A stretch of DNA of 64,000 bases from Bog-473 sp963821755. GTDB taxonomy: Bacteria; Actinomycetota; Acidimicrobiia; Acidimicrobiales; RAAP-2. A program made the translations under genes and the position numbers. Below, piece after piece: positions 1 to 9,540 of this stretch (the stretch's first letter is position 1; each line of letters starts with the position of its first letter). Location of the stretch: contig CAWGEX010000005.1 of the NCBI GenBank assembly GCA_963821755.1, forward strand, positions 558,001 to 622,000, read 5' to 3'. A model generated the notes under the pieces. That model worked only from the letters and a program-made list of their open reading frames with translations, ran no database searches and was not told where the DNA came from.

Positions 1-669
1 AGGCATGACATCCGAGTGGTCACGTTGAGCACCACGACGTTCTTCAAGCACGACGTGTCCCTTACCGAAGTTTCGCCCGTGGCGGCCGACTGGAGCGACG
101 ACCCGTACACAGTCACGAAGGGATCGGCCTACGTCGAGGCCATGCGCCGGGTGAACGAAGAGGGCCAGGACATCGTCATCGTCGTCCCTGGCGGAACGTT
201 CGGCCCCGGAGCATCGGTGAAGCGGGCGATGAGCCCAACCTCGTTCAACCGGGCCGTTCGGGGTGCCGTCAACGGCAAAATCTCCGAGTATGTGTCGTAC
301 CCGGTGCCGTGGGTATATGCCGAGGACGTTGCCACCTGCGCCATCGCCGCCACGAAGGTGGGGCTCGCTGGCCACAAGTACCTGGCGTTCGGCGCCGAGG
401 ACGCCCAGTCCACCGCCGCCTTTCTCAATGTCGCGTGTGAGGAGGCCGGAGTGTCGCACCGGATCGCCGAGGTGGTCCTCGATCCGTCCGACCCCCAGTC
501 GGCCGACCGCTATGGTGCCACGCTGGTCGATCTCGCCCAACGGCGGTTCCCCGTGCCGTGGTTCGACAACACCCAGACCCGCCAGACGCTCGGCTACGCC
601 CCTCGATCTCTGACTGAGGCGATGGCCGAAACCGTCGAGTGGCTCCGCGCCAACGGGCAGATCCCGTGA
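1..669 (+). CDS. NAD-dependent epimerase/dehydratase (extended SDR), 5' truncated by window edge
   Basis: The reading frame is open from base 1, so the N-terminal Rossmann part with its glycine motif lies outside the window; the GTG at 16 is internal. Visible are the YTVTK (YxxxK) catalytic pair, a VPGGTFGPG segment and a YAEDVA segment, all typical of the C-terminal substrate-binding half of extended SDRs of the dihydroflavonol-4-reductase/epimerase type. Such enzymes reduce or epimerise carbonyl/hydroxyl substrates with NAD(P)H in the cytosol. It converges on the flavoprotein gene downstream. The substrate cannot be told from the sequence. It may belong to the catabolic cluster that follows, but no promoter for it is in view. 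Confidence 0.8.
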   Translation, partial: RHDIRVVTLSTTTFFKHDVSLTEVSPVAADWSDDPYTVTKGSAYVEAMRRVNEEGQDIVIVVPGGTFGPGASVKRAMSPTSFNRAVRGAVNGKISEYVSYPVPWVYAEDVATCAIAATKVGLAGHKYLAFGAEDAQSTAAFLNVACEEAGVSHRIAEVVLDPSDPQSADRYGATLVDLAQRRFPVPWFDNTQTRQTLGYAPRSLTEAMAETVEWLRANGQIP

Positions 670-745
670 TCCCGTGACTCCACGTGGCGCAGCTGGCGAG
701 CCCTTCGACCAGTGTGGCTGGCATCCATTCAAGGGCAGAATCTGT

Positions 746-1729
746 TCAGTCGACTCCGAGTTCACCGGTTCCGATCGCCGCCGCCGACTCCAGATAGCGC
801 CATCCAACGTCAGGGGGCAGGCCACCGACCAGCGGTTGCAAGGCCAACGCGTTCCCCTTCTTGACATACACGCGCGCTTCTTCGGGAGTCACAATCTGGT
901 AGGCGCCGTGCTCCGCCCTGAGTTCGGCCACCGAGGTTGCGAACGACACCGACGAGGTGCCGAGCCGAGCGGAATTCCAGCTGGCGTAACTCACGGCATC
1001 ACGCAGGAGGAACTCTCCGATTTCATTCCAGGCTTCGTCTGGATCATCGGCGACAAACACGGTGAGAGGGACATCGACCGCAGGAAACGCACACCCGACC
1101 GGTGTCACTCCCGCCTCGAGGGCGGCCGCCGTGTAGAAGTTCTCGAGGCCCGTATCGGGGTTCTCTGCCAGGAAGTACAGGCCGAGCCGGCCGGCTCGGC
1201 GGGCGGCGATCTCGGAGCCGCCTCCGTACGCCAATATGGGTCCGCCGGGGGTGAAGGGCATCGGCGCAATTGTGGCCGGGCGACCCTCGACATCAACAGT
1301 TTTGCCCTCCCAGAGGCGACGGAGGACCTTGATCCGATTTTCCACGACCGCCCCTCTTCGCTTCGGGTCGATGCCGAACATGGCGAATTCTTCTGCCCGG
1401 TAACCGACGCCGACCACATAGCTGACCCGGCCGCGTGCGATCAGGTCGATGACGGCGAGGTCTTCGGCCAACTTCACCGGTTCGTAAAGGGCCAGCAGGA
1501 GGGCGGCCACGCTGATCGGCAAGGTCGTGGTCCGTGCCGCGATGGCGGCCGCCAACGGGAGTGGTGACGGAAGGTAGCCATCGTCCACGCCGTGATGTTG
1601 GCTCAGCACGGCTGCGGCACAGCCCCGATCCTCGGCCCAGGCGCACATGTCGAGGGTCGCCGCGTACAGGTCGGCCCGCTCAGACGCTTCGACCGGGCCC
1701 GAACGCATGGCGAACCTCATGATGAACAT
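746..1729 (-). CDS. LLM-class (luciferase-like) flavin-dependent oxidoreductase
   Basis: A protein of about 327 residues with the bacterial-luciferase fold: N-terminal MRFAMRSGP strand, SQHHG segment, GRVSYVVGVGYRAEEF near residue 105 and a PILAYGGGSE segment around residue 170. The family uses FMN or F420 for monooxygenation or hydride transfer; which cofactor applies here is unclear. The ATG at 1729 is preferred over the in-frame GTG at 1735 because a GGGAGGGAA ribosome-binding site sits about 8 bases upstream of the ATG but is too close to the GTG. It is divergent from an acyl-CoA ligase, and a copy of the cluster's 16-bp motif lies between them. A Baeyer-Villiger or hydroxylase role in the pathway is inference. 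Confidence 0.85.
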   Translation of the reverse strand: MFIMRFAMRSGPVEASERADLYAATLDMCAWAEDRGCAAAVLSQHHGVDDGYLPSPLPLAAAIAARTTTLPISVAALLLALYEPVKLAEDLAVIDLIARGRVSYVVGVGYRAEEFAMFGIDPKRRGAVVENRIKVLRRLWEGKTVDVEGRPATIAPMPFTPGGPILAYGGGSEIAARRAGRLGLYFLAENPDTGLENFYTAAALEAGVTPVGCAFPAVDVPLTVFVADDPDEAWNEIGEFLLRDAVSYASWNSARLGTSSVSFATSVAELRAEHGAYQIVTPEEARVYVKKGNALALQPLVGGLPPDVGWRYLESAAAIGTGELGVD

Positions 1730-1835
1730 GGCCACTTCCCTCCCAAGGGTGAGGCACCGTAGCGGCGATCCGGCGTTCCAGAAAATGGCTGATCTGATCT
1801 CAGCAGGCGGCTCCGCATTTCACGGTTCGTGGTAG

Positions 1836-1851
1836 CGCATATCATATACAA
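1836..1851 (-). promoter_or_regulatory. Cluster operator motif, site 1
   Basis: Read on the minus strand this is TTGTATATGATATGCG, 15 of 16 positions matching the consensus TTGTATATNATATGCA built from nine sites (N free). It is an AT island in GC-rich DNA, midway between the divergent flavoprotein (start 1729) and acyl-CoA ligase (start 1963), so it could control both. The two halves are inverted (TTGTATAT against TGCATAT), as expected for a dimeric repressor. Confidence 0.6.
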
Positions 1852-1962
1852 GAGGTCGAAAAACGAGTGAGCGCTGGCCCACTGGGGTCCTCCGATTTCC
1901 ATAACGCCACGTGCGGCCGGTTGAGTGCACGCACGCAATGATCGCAAGAAAGAGGGAGCATC

Positions 1963-3594
1963 GTGTCGAGCACCGCCTGGCGCAGTGAAACGGAGCAGCT
2001 CACCTTGCGGAGCCTGCTCGAGCGTCGACTCGAGAACGATCCGGACGGCGAATATCTCGACGTCTGTGCGACGAAATTGTCGGCTCGACTGGTCTACGAC
2101 ACCGCCAACAGCCTGGCCAATGCCCTGGCGGAACTCGGGGTCAATCCGGGCGACCGGGTGGCCACCCTGATTGAGAACTCACCCGAAGCGACTCTCAGTT
2201 GGTGGGGGACCGTGCAGGCCGGAGCCATCAGTGTGCCGATCAACACGGCGTACAAGGGTGAGTACCTGCGGCACCAATTGTCCGACTCCGGCTCAAAGGT
2301 ACTGGTGGTCGAGGCATCCCTGGCCGCGCGGGCAGCCCAGGTGTTCGGACAGAGTGGGGATCTCGACCACCTGGTGGTGATCGGCGAGGTGCAGGGAGAG
2401 CTTCCCGGCAACGTGCACAAGTGGACGGACTTGCTGAGCGCCACCAACGCGCCGCCCACCACGGCGCCGTCACCGGGTGACTTGGCCACTTTCGTCTATA
2501 CGGGTGGGACGACCGGGCTCTCCAAAGGCTGCATGCTGAGCCATAACTATCACGCTGCCCTGACCGAACAGATCGGCGTCTGCTGGGATCGGACGGCCGA
2601 CGACGTGGTGTGGACGCCGTTGCCGTTGTTCCACTTCAATGCCATCACCACCGCCGTGGTCGGGCCGCTTCTCTACGGTGGGCGGGCCGCCATCTACCGA
2701 CGGTTCTCCGTGTCGAATTTCTGGAGCGAGATGAACCGGGTGGGCGCCACCATCACCTCGACCCTGGGGACGATGGCCTACCTCCTGGCCCACGACACCG
2801 ACCGCCCGGAGATGCCACTCTCGGGATCCCCCGAAGCCAACCGAAGTCTGCGACTTATCGGCGCTGCTCCCATGCCGGTCGAAGTGGACAAGGTCATCCG
2901 TCAGCGTTTCGGCGTCCGCACCTTCTCCGGGGCGTACGGCGTGACCGAGGCAAGCCTGGTGTCGTGGCAGCCGACGGGGATGACCAACCGGCCCAACGCC
3001 GCAGGCGTCATCAACGACGAATACTTCGATGTGCGCATTTTCGATGATGACGACAATGAACTGGCCCGGGGAACAGATGGCGAGATTGTCATCCGTCCGA
3101 AGCGACCTCACGTCATGTTCGCCGGCTATTGGGGCCAGCCCGAGGCAACCGTATCGAGCAGCCGGAATTGGTGGTACCACACCGGTGATATCGGGCACGT
3201 CGACGACGACGACTACCTCTATTTCGTCGACCGAAAGGCCGACTACCTGCGCCGTCGCGGCGAGAACATCTCGAGTTTCGAAGTCGAGCGGATTCTGATG
3301 GGACACGGTCAGATCGCCGACGTGGCGGTGCACGCCGTACCGAGTCAACTCACCGAGGACGACTTGAAGATCACGGCGACCCTCAAGGCAGGTTCTGAAC
3401 TCAGCGAGGCAGAACTGTTCCGGTGGTGTATCGACCAGCTTCCCTACTTCGCGCTCCCGCGCTACATCGAGTTCAGGTCGGAGCTGCCCAGGAGCCCGGT
3501 GGGCCGGGTGTTGAAACGGGAGCTCCGAGACGAATCCCTCAGCAGCGCAGTCTTCGACTGCGAGACGTCCGGCATCACCTATGACCGACGCTGA
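1963..3594 (+). CDS. Acyl-CoA ligase (class I adenylate-forming, CaiC/FadD type)
   Basis: The 543-residue length suits the family. It carries the phosphate-binding loop YTGGTTGLSKG near residue 180, a YGVTEAS adenine-binding segment, the YHTGDIG hinge-region motif, DRKADYLRRRGENIS after it, and a C-terminal lysine in GRVLKREL. It would activate a carboxylic acid to the acyl-CoA via an acyl-AMP in the cytosol. The start is GTG with AAGAAAGAGGGAG upstream. The next gene follows with only 25 bases between, suggesting an operon: ligase, SnoaL-like protein, P450, hydrolase. Driven from the divergent region containing operator site 1. Substrate unknown. Confidence 0.9.
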   Translation: MSSTAWRSETEQLTLRSLLERRLENDPDGEYLDVCATKLSARLVYDTANSLANALAELGVNPGDRVATLIENSPEATLSWWGTVQAGAISVPINTAYKGEYLRHQLSDSGSKVLVVEASLAARAAQVFGQSGDLDHLVVIGEVQGELPGNVHKWTDLLSATNAPPTTAPSPGDLATFVYTGGTTGLSKGCMLSHNYHAALTEQIGVCWDRTADDVVWTPLPLFHFNAITTAVVGPLLYGGRAAIYRRFSVSNFWSEMNRVGATITSTLGTMAYLLAHDTDRPEMPLSGSPEANRSLRLIGAAPMPVEVDKVIRQRFGVRTFSGAYGVTEASLVSWQPTGMTNRPNAAGVINDEYFDVRIFDDDDNELARGTDGEIVIRPKRPHVMFAGYWGQPEATVSSSRNWWYHTGDIGHVDDDDYLYFVDRKADYLRRRGENISSFEVERILMGHGQIADVAVHAVPSQLTEDDLKITATLKAGSELSEAELFRWCIDQLPYFALPRYIEFRSELPRSPVGRVLKRELRDESLSSAVFDCETSGITYDRR

Positions 3595-3619
3595 TCCACA
3601 GGAACGGGGAGCGGGACTG

Positions 3620-4048
3620 ATGAGTGACAGTTCGAGCGCAGACGCCATACGCTCCGCGGTGGCGGCAATGAACGCGGGTGATGTCGACGGTTACATCTCG
3701 CACTTCGCTCCAACGTGTGAGAGATGGGTCTCAGGGTTCGACCAGCCTGTGAGTCTCGACGATGTGGCGGAAAGCCTCCGGCAGCTTGTGAGGGCGTTCA
3801 GCCCACTCCGACTCGACGAGGAGCTCCTGATCAGCGAGGGTGCCTTCGTGTGCGCGCGATGGCGACTGCGGGGCACCCAGACGGCCGACTACGTCGGTCT
3901 GACATCGAACGGCCGCAGCATCGACGTGGCGATTTGCGAGGTCTACGAGATCGCCGAAGACAAAGTCGTGGCCACTTGGGCCTACCAGGACCCGAGCCAG
4001 ATGTTCCGCCAAATGGCATCAGCAGCCACTTCAGGAGGGATCCAATGA
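3620..4048 (+). CDS. SnoaL/NTF2-like small protein
   Basis: A 142-residue protein with the NTF2/SnoaL cone-barrel pattern: N-terminal helices with AAMNAGDVDGYISHF, then alternating beta strands ending in EIAEDKVVATWAYQD. Members are polyketide cyclases, ketosteroid-isomerase-like isomerases, or structural partners of oxidoreductases. The ATG at 3620 follows GGAACGGGGAGCGGG; an in-frame ATG at 3581 inside the ligase gene lacks a good site. Its stop overlaps the P450 start (ATGA), so the two are translationally coupled and probably act together. No specific catalytic residue is assigned. Confidence 0.75.
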   Translation: MSDSSSADAIRSAVAAMNAGDVDGYISHFAPTCERWVSGFDQPVSLDDVAESLRQLVRAFSPLRLDEELLISEGAFVCARWRLRGTQTADYVGLTSNGRSIDVAICEVYEIAEDKVVATWAYQDPSQMFRQMASAATSGGIQ

Positions 4049-5265
4049 CCATGGCACTTCCCGGCACGTTCCTTCTCGATTCCGCCGTCATCGACGATCC
4101 GTACCCCTTCTACCGGCGGCTGCACGCGGAGGCACCGGTATGGCACGTCCCAGGTACTGATGTCTTCACCGTCAGCACCTACCCGTTGCTGGCCGAAGCG
4201 GCGTCCCGCGTCGAGGACTTCTCGTCGCATATTCGCTTCTTGCTGTACCGAGACGAGGAGGGCCTTCCCAACCGGGTCTCCTTCGGCGACGCTGGCGTTG
4301 ACGTCCTGGCCACCGCTGATCCGCCAGTGCACAAGGTCCACCGGGAGGTCGTGTTCTCGGAGCTGGTGGCAAAACGCATGGACGCGCTGGAGCCGGAGGT
4401 GTCCGAGGTCGCTCTGGGGTGTCTGGACCGAGCAATCGGTGATGGCCGCGTTAATTTCATGGCGACCGTTGGCAACATTGTGCCGATTACGGTGATGAGC
4501 CGTCTGATCGGATTCCGCGACAGCGACCCAATGGAACTTCTGCGCGCTGCATTTGATTCGACGTCCATGTTGAGCGCCACCGCCACTCTGCCGGAGTTGG
4601 AGTCACTCATCGTCCGCACCATTGAAGTCGAGGGGTGGATCGCCGATCAACTCACGGATGCGGCGACGAACCCCAACGATGAGATCCTCGGCACGGTCGC
4701 TCGCGGGATCGCCGACGGCATCCTCAACCTTCAAGAGGGTGGTGTACTGCTCCATACATTGCTGAGCGCGGGAGGTGAGTCAACGACGAGCTTGCTCGGC
4801 AATGCCGTCCGGATGCTGGCCGAACATCAAAATCTGCAGCGCCATCTCCGGGCCAATCCGGAATTCATCCCGGCCTTCATCGAGGAAGCGTTGCGCCTAG
4901 AGTCTCCGTTCCGCTTCCTCCTGCGGACCGTTCCCTCTGACACCACGTTGGGTGATGTGCCGATCCCGGCCGGGGCGACGGTGTTACTCCTGTGGGGCGC
5001 CGCCAATCGTGACAGCGGAACCTTCGACCGTCCTGACGACATCGACCTCGAGCGCAAGGTCCCCCGCCGTCACGTCGCCTTCGGCCGTGGCATTCACCAC
5101 TGCGTCGGCGCGCCGCTGGCGCGCCTCGAGGCCCGCGTGGTCCTCACGGCGCTGCTGCAGCGCACCAGCGCCATTCACCTGGATCCTCAGCAGCCACCAC
5201 AGTGGGTGTCCAGCCTGATGGTTCGCCGGCACGATCAACTCGCCGTGCAGCTCATTCCCCGGTGA
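4045..5265 (+). CDS. Cytochrome P450
   Basis: The 406-residue length is normal for a soluble bacterial P450. The I-helix oxygen-binding motif AGGEST is present near residue 245, the K-helix ExxR is EALR, and the heme-thiolate motif is FGRGIHHCVG with the cysteine near residue 354. It would hydroxylate a substrate using electrons from a ferredoxin and reductase not encoded nearby. A strong AGGAGGG site precedes ATG 4045, which overlaps the stop of the SnoaL-like gene. Position between an acyl-CoA ligase and a hydrolase suggests early oxygenation in the cluster's catabolic route. Confidence 0.95.
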   Translation: MTMALPGTFLLDSAVIDDPYPFYRRLHAEAPVWHVPGTDVFTVSTYPLLAEAASRVEDFSSHIRFLLYRDEEGLPNRVSFGDAGVDVLATADPPVHKVHREVVFSELVAKRMDALEPEVSEVALGCLDRAIGDGRVNFMATVGNIVPITVMSRLIGFRDSDPMELLRAAFDSTSMLSATATLPELESLIVRTIEVEGWIADQLTDAATNPNDEILGTVARGIADGILNLQEGGVLLHTLLSAGGESTTSLLGNAVRMLAEHQNLQRHLRANPEFIPAFIEEALRLESPFRFLLRTVPSDTTLGDVPIPAGATVLLLWGAANRDSGTFDRPDDIDLERKVPRRHVAFGRGIHHCVGAPLARLEARVVLTALLQRTSAIHLDPQQPPQWVSSLMVRRHDQLAVQLIPR

Positions 5266-5323
5266 GCCCCGTTCTCACTCGGCCGGAACCAACGGCGTGG
5301 AGCAGTCACCGAGGAGGAGGAGC

Positions 5324-6052
5324 ATGACGACGACGCTGCTGCTGGTGCACGGGGGCACCGTGACCTCGACCATGTGGGATCCGGTCCTGCCCTACCTGCG
5401 CACCCCGGCGCACGCCGTGGACCTGCCCGGCCGTCGCTACAGCCCGTCTGACCTTTCGACCATCACGCGGGCCGAGTGGGTCGGCGCCGTCATTGACGAG
5501 ATCATCGAACACGACCTCGGGTCGGTCGTGCTGGTCGGGCACTCGTCCGCCGGGTATGTCATACCGGAAGTGGCGGCCGGACTCCCCGACCGGGTCGCTC
5601 ATTTGGTGTTCGTGGCGGCTACCGTGCCGGCGGACGGCCGGCGCCCGGTCGACTACATCAAGCCCCGCCTTCGAGACCTGGCGGTCGACCACCTGGACCT
5701 GGTCCGTGAGATGGCCAAGGGCAAGACGTTGGGCGGGCTTCGACCGGGCGAGCCGCCCATCGCGACCGAGCTCGAAATCGTCGAGAACGATCCCCGCATG
5801 GGCCTGGAGGCGCCCGGACCCCTCCACGAGGTCTATGACGGCTGGAGCCGGGTGCCCCCTCGGCTTCCGAGGACGTTCATCCGTTGCCGGCAAGATCGCG
5901 TCGTGACTCCCGAGCTGGTGGAGATGATGCTGCCCCACATGGGAGGTGTGCAGGTCGTTGACATTGACGCCGGCCACGGCGTGGCCGGTGAAGCCCCGGC
6001 TGCGCTGGCCGACCTGCTGGATCAGATGGCCGACGGCGTCGAGTCGATGTAG
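5324..6052 (+). CDS. Alpha/beta-fold hydrolase
   Basis: A 242-residue protein with N-terminal LLLVHGGTV (oxyanion strand), nucleophile elbow GHSSAG near residue 80 and a C-terminal catalytic histidine in IDAGHG. Members are esterases, lactonases or C-C hydrolases. The start ATG follows GAGGAGGAGGAGC at ideal spacing; an in-frame ATG at 5297 is less likely. It is the last gene of the ligase/SnoaL/P450 operon and converges on an SDR gene 16 bases away. The actual bond cleaved is unknown. Confidence 0.85.
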   Translation: MTTTLLLVHGGTVTSTMWDPVLPYLRTPAHAVDLPGRRYSPSDLSTITRAEWVGAVIDEIIEHDLGSVVLVGHSSAGYVIPEVAAGLPDRVAHLVFVAATVPADGRRPVDYIKPRLRDLAVDHLDLVREMAKGKTLGGLRPGEPPIATELEIVENDPRMGLEAPGPLHEVYDGWSRVPPRLPRTFIRCRQDRVVTPELVEMMLPHMGGVQVVDIDAGHGVAGEAPAALADLLDQMADGVESM

Positions 6053-6068
6053 AGGGTGGCTGTGGCCC

Positions 6069-6890
6069 TCACCAGGGTGTCGGAGAGGCTCCCACCACAG
6101 GAGAGTTCGCCCGAATGACCATGTGCTCGAGTCCGACGTCCGGGTAGTCAAGGGCGGTCCCGAGTATGCCGACGAGCGTCCCGGCCACATCGTCGGGATC
6201 AAGCATTCGTTCGGTCATGAGCCCATGTCGGGTCCAGTCATTGAGCGCGTCGGTGAGGTGGCCGGGATCGAAGGAGGCACCGAACTCGGTGGGGAAGCAC
6301 CCGCCGACGGCGATGGTCGAAAAACGCACCAGAGGCTGCTCAATACTCCAGGTTCGCACTGACTCTTCGAGTGCCGCCTTGCTCGCTCCGTAGGCACCCA
6401 TCATGGATCGCGGCCTTCCCACCGTTTCCGATGAGAGCACCGCCACCACGGCCACAGGGGACAGATGCTCAAGAGCGGCGCGCACGACATGGTGCAGTCC
6501 GAGCACGTGAGTTTCCAGTACGGACGCCCAGTCCGCGGCGGTGGTCGAAGCCAGTGGCTCCAACGGCGCCACTCCGGCCGAGTACAGAATGAGATCGATC
6601 TTCCCCTGGGCGGACGCGGCTTCGGCCACGATGCGCCTGCAGTCCTCCTCCTTGCGAACATCGCCGACCGCGGCGATGCCGAGGTCGGTGTCGGCCTCGG
6701 CGAGCAGGCTGTCGAGGCGGTCGGCCCGGCGGGAAGTGACCACGACGTGAGCACCCACATCGAGGGCGCGTACGGCGAAGGCCCGCCCGATGCCCGCCGA
6801 CGCCCCGACGACGAGGACTCGCCGACCCTTCAGCCCGGGCCCGATCGCTCCCTTTCCACTCGTGGTTGGTGAGACAGGTGACTCGGCCAT
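6069..6890 (-). CDS. SDR-family oxidoreductase
   Basis: A classical short-chain dehydrogenase of 273 residues: cofactor motif GASAGIG preceded by VLVV, an arginine (TSRRADR) after beta-2 that suggests NADPH, YSAGVAPLE at the NAG position, SSETVG for the catalytic serine strand, and YGASK as the YxxxK pair. The ATG at 6890 follows GAGTCACCTG; a longer frame upstream would run across the operator and looks non-coding. Divergent from a TetR gene with operator site 2 between. Probably oxidises or reduces an alcohol/ketone intermediate of the pathway. Confidence 0.85.
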   Translation of the reverse strand: MAESPVSPTTSGKGAIGPGLKGRRVLVVGASAGIGRAFAVRALDVGAHVVVTSRRADRLDSLLAEADTDLGIAAVGDVRKEEDCRRIVAEAASAQGKIDLILYSAGVAPLEPLASTTAADWASVLETHVLGLHHVVRAALEHLSPVAVVAVLSSETVGRPRSMMGAYGASKAALEESVRTWSIEQPLVRFSTIAVGGCFPTEFGASFDPGHLTDALNDWTRHGLMTERMLDPDDVAGTLVGILGTALDYPDVGLEHMVIRANSPVVGASPTPW

Positions 6891-7011
6891 GGCGACAGCT
6901 TTCTGTATGACGCCGACGCGGTCCCTATGAACCCACGGTCGAGCACCGGGGACGCCCACCGGCGCTGGTGCGGCGACGACCCGGACTGGGCCAGCGCTTG
7001 ATTGCGGACAA

Positions 7012-7027
7012 TGCAGATCATATACAA
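7012..7027 (-). promoter_or_regulatory. Cluster operator motif, site 2
   Basis: On the minus strand TTGTATATGATCTGCA, 14 to 15 matches to the nine-site consensus. It lies between the divergent SDR (start 6890) and the TetR-family gene (start 7202 or 7280), so the TetR protein is one candidate for the factor that binds all nine sites. Confidence 0.6.
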
Positions 7028-7201
7028 TCCGTTGCCTTGGGTTTCGATCCACACGGCCAGAGGTGGAGGGCAGCTCGTGGACACTGGCTGGCTACTTGCG
7101 AAGGTGGCGGGCCCGAAATTGGCATTCGAATTTGGCCTGAAGTATTTTGAACTGCAACTCAAATTCCGGGATCAGCCGGATTCGGACCCTTGTGAACGGG
7201 A

Positions 7202-7921
7202 GTGTCGTGGACAATTTGCTCGGAATGGGGTGCTGGTACCGGCGCCGGCTCGGCGGCGGGGCCCCCATCGGGGGACCATTTGACTGCTGACGACGACAAC
7301 GGCCGCCGTGAACAGCGCCGGACCCAACGTCAAGACTTGAGCCGAGGTCAACTTCTTGATGCGGCCGAGCGGGTCTTCGGCGAGAAGGGGTTCCACGATG
7401 CATCCCTCCGGGAGATTGCCGAACTGGCGGAATTCTCTGTGGGGTCTGTGTACTCCTTCTTCGATGGAAAGGACGATCTGTTTCGTCAGATGTTCGTGCG
7501 CCGTGGCGCCGAGTTCATGCTCGGGATGCATGCCGTCCTCGAGGCTGAAGGCACGGCAACCGAGAAGCTGCACATGCTCATCGACTTTCAGATCGGATTC
7601 TTTCGCCGCCTCCGACCCTTCGGCCGTCTCCTCCTGCGCTACGGCAACGCGTCGCTACTCTCGGATCCCAACGAACTTGACGCCGTGATCGCCAGCAATG
7701 TGGCGGAATCAATGGAGCTGCAGTCGGCTTTGTTCGCCGCTGGGCAAACGACAGGCGAATTCTGTGCCGGCGACGCCACGGTCCTGGCGCATCTCTTCAG
7801 CGGGCTGATGGCGGCCTACCAATCCGTCGACCCTTCGATCATGTCCGATGGCACGGATGCCGGAGAGAGCCTTTCGTTGCCGGAGTTGCACCAATTGGTC
7901 GCGCGAGCCTTCTCGGTGTGA
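7202..7921 (+). CDS. TetR-family transcriptional regulator
   Basis: After a low-complexity N-terminus, residues about 40-90 form a TetR helix-turn-helix: QLLDAAERVFGEKGF, then DASLREIAELAEFSVGSVYSFFDGK. The C-terminal part is a ligand-binding, dimerisation domain. GTG 7202 gives 239 residues; a TTG at 7280 preceded by GGGGG gives a more typical 213 residues, so the start is uncertain. Its stop overlaps the start of the next acyl-CoA ligase (GTGA), placing the regulator in the operon it probably controls, with operator site 2 upstream. Ligand unknown, perhaps a CoA ester of the pathway. Confidence 0.88.
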   Translation: MSWTICSEWGAGTGAGSAAGPPSGDHLTADDDNGRREQRRTQRQDLSRGQLLDAAERVFGEKGFHDASLREIAELAEFSVGSVYSFFDGKDDLFRQMFVRRGAEFMLGMHAVLEAEGTATEKLHMLIDFQIGFFRRLRPFGRLLLRYGNASLLSDPNELDAVIASNVAESMELQSALFAAGQTTGEFCAGDATVLAHLFSGLMAAYQSVDPSIMSDGTDAGESLSLPELHQLVARAFSV

Positions 7922-9540
7922 GCCGAGCCGATGTTGCGCCGGATCCGACCACCATGTGGGAGCAGCTCGAACGTCGAGTTGCCGCGACACCCGATGCATT
8001 GTTCCTGGTGGATGACAATGGTCGACGTCTGACCTTCTCCGAGTTCCGTCAAGCTGCCCAAGAGGCAGGGGCGGGACTCACCGCGCACGGTATCGGGCCC
8101 GGGAGGGTGGTGGCCTGGGCCCTGCCCACCAAGATCGACACCTGTGTGCTCATGGCGGCACTGTCACGGTTGTCCGTGGTGCAGGTCCCGATCGTGCCGA
8201 TCTACCGCGAACGTGAGGTCAGCCACATCACCCAGGAAGCGGAGGTCGACGTGGTGCTCGTCGGCCCGCCGCAACGTGGCGTGGACTATGCGGTGATGAT
8301 CCGGTCCATGGCGGCGGTCCGCGGCGGTCGCCCCCGGGTACTCGAGCTCGAAGGCCCACTCCCGAAGAGCGGCGCCGGCCTTCTGCCTCCACCTCCCGTC
8401 GCCCATCGGGCGAACCAGCCCGATCCCGTCCGGTGGTACTTCTACACGTCCGGCTCGACGGGAAGGCCAAAGGGGGTACGGCACACCGACAGCGGTCTGG
8501 CTGCCGTTGCGAGAGGCATGGCAGCCCATCTGGAGATGGTGCCATCTGACCGCAGCGGACTCGCATTCCCCATTGCCCATGTCGGGGGACCCATCAACCT
8601 GCTGGCCAGTTTCATGTCGGGGTCGGCACTTATCCTCATCGAGAGCTTTGATCCACCCCGGGCTGTCGAGATGCTCCGTCGTGAAGGCGTCACCATGGCC
8701 GGCTCCGGTACGGCATTCCACTTGGGATATCTCCACGTGCAACGTCAACATCCGCACACGCCGATCTTCCCCCGTTTGCGCTGTTGTCCCGGTGGCGGTG
8801 CGCCGAAGCCGCCCGGGCTCCATCGCCAGGTCAAGGAGGAGTTGGGCGGGGCCGGGATCCTGTCTGGGTGGGGACTCACCGAGGCGCCCGTGCTCACCAT
8901 GGGCCGGCCAAACGATCCTGACGAGAAATTGTCACTGACCGAGGGTCGTCCGCTGGCGGGCGTGGAACTTCGAGTGGTGTCACCGGAGGGCGTGGCGGTT
9001 GCCCACGGTGAAGTCGGCGAGCTGCGGGTACGCGGCCCTCAGATGATGCAGGGCTACGTGGACCCGTCACTGGATGCGGCCGCCTTTGACGAAGGAGGCT
9101 TCATCCGCACCGGTGACCTGGGGGCCGTAGATGACGAAGGATTCGTCACCATCACCGGCCGCCTCAAGGACGTCGTCATTCGCAACGGCGAGAACATCTG
9201 GGCGGCGGAAGTCGAGGAACTCATACGTCGTCACCCCGCCGTGGTTGACACGGTCGTGGTGGGATTGCCCGATGAGAGGACGGGAGAGCGGCTGTGCGCG
9301 GTGATCGAGCTGCGAGCCGGGCACGATCCGTTCGACGTCACATCACTGGCGGCGCACCTCGAGACGAACGGCCTCAGACGGCAGGCTTGGCCCGAACGGG
9401 TAGAGAATATGTCTGCCCTGCCCCGCACGATCGCGGGCAAAGTGGACAAGCCTGATCTTCAGGAGAGGTTCAGCGGGGCATCGGCCCAGGTACCCAGCGA
9501 TCGAGCAGTTGACCCAACGGAGGAGAAGCACCGTGCATGA
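7918..9540 (+). CDS. Acyl-CoA ligase (class I adenylate-forming)
   Basis: A 540-residue adenylating enzyme with P-loop YTSGSTGRPKG near residue 178, GWGLTEAP, a RTGDLG motif, and GRLKDVVIRNGENIWAAEVEE carrying the hinge. GKVDKPDL near the end supplies the lysine. It activates an unidentified acid to its CoA ester. The GTG start overlaps the TetR stop and a crotonase gene overlaps its end, so TetR, ligase and crotonase form one transcript. Distinct in sequence from the other three ligases of the window, suggesting different acids at successive steps. Confidence 0.9.
   Translation: MSRADVAPDPTTMWEQLERRVAATPDALFLVDDNGRRLTFSEFRQAAQEAGAGLTAHGIGPGRVVAWALPTKIDTCVLMAALSRLSVVQVPIVPIYREREVSHITQEAEVDVVLVGPPQRGVDYAVMIRSMAAVRGGRPRVLELEGPLPKSGAGLLPPPPVAHRANQPDPVRWYFYTSGSTGRPKGVRHTDSGLAAVARGMAAHLEMVPSDRSGLAFPIAHVGGPINLLASFMSGSALILIESFDPPRAVEMLRREGVTMAGSGTAFHLGYLHVQRQHPHTPIFPRLRCCPGGGAPKPPGLHRQVKEELGGAGILSGWGLTEAPVLTMGRPNDPDEKLSLTEGRPLAGVELRVVSPEGVAVAHGEVGELRVRGPQMMQGYVDPSLDAAAFDEGGFIRTGDLGAVDDEGFVTITGRLKDVVIRNGENIWAAEVEELIRRHPAVVDTVVVGLPDERTGERLCAVIELRAGHDPFDVTSLAAHLETNGLRRQAWPERVENMSALPRTIAGKVDKPDLQERFSGASAQVPSDRAVDPTEEKHRA

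Noticed and set aside
6891..7052. N-terminal extension of the SDR at 6069
   Set aside because: The extension runs across operator site 2 and has no SDR homology; the ATG at 6890 gives a normal SDR length.
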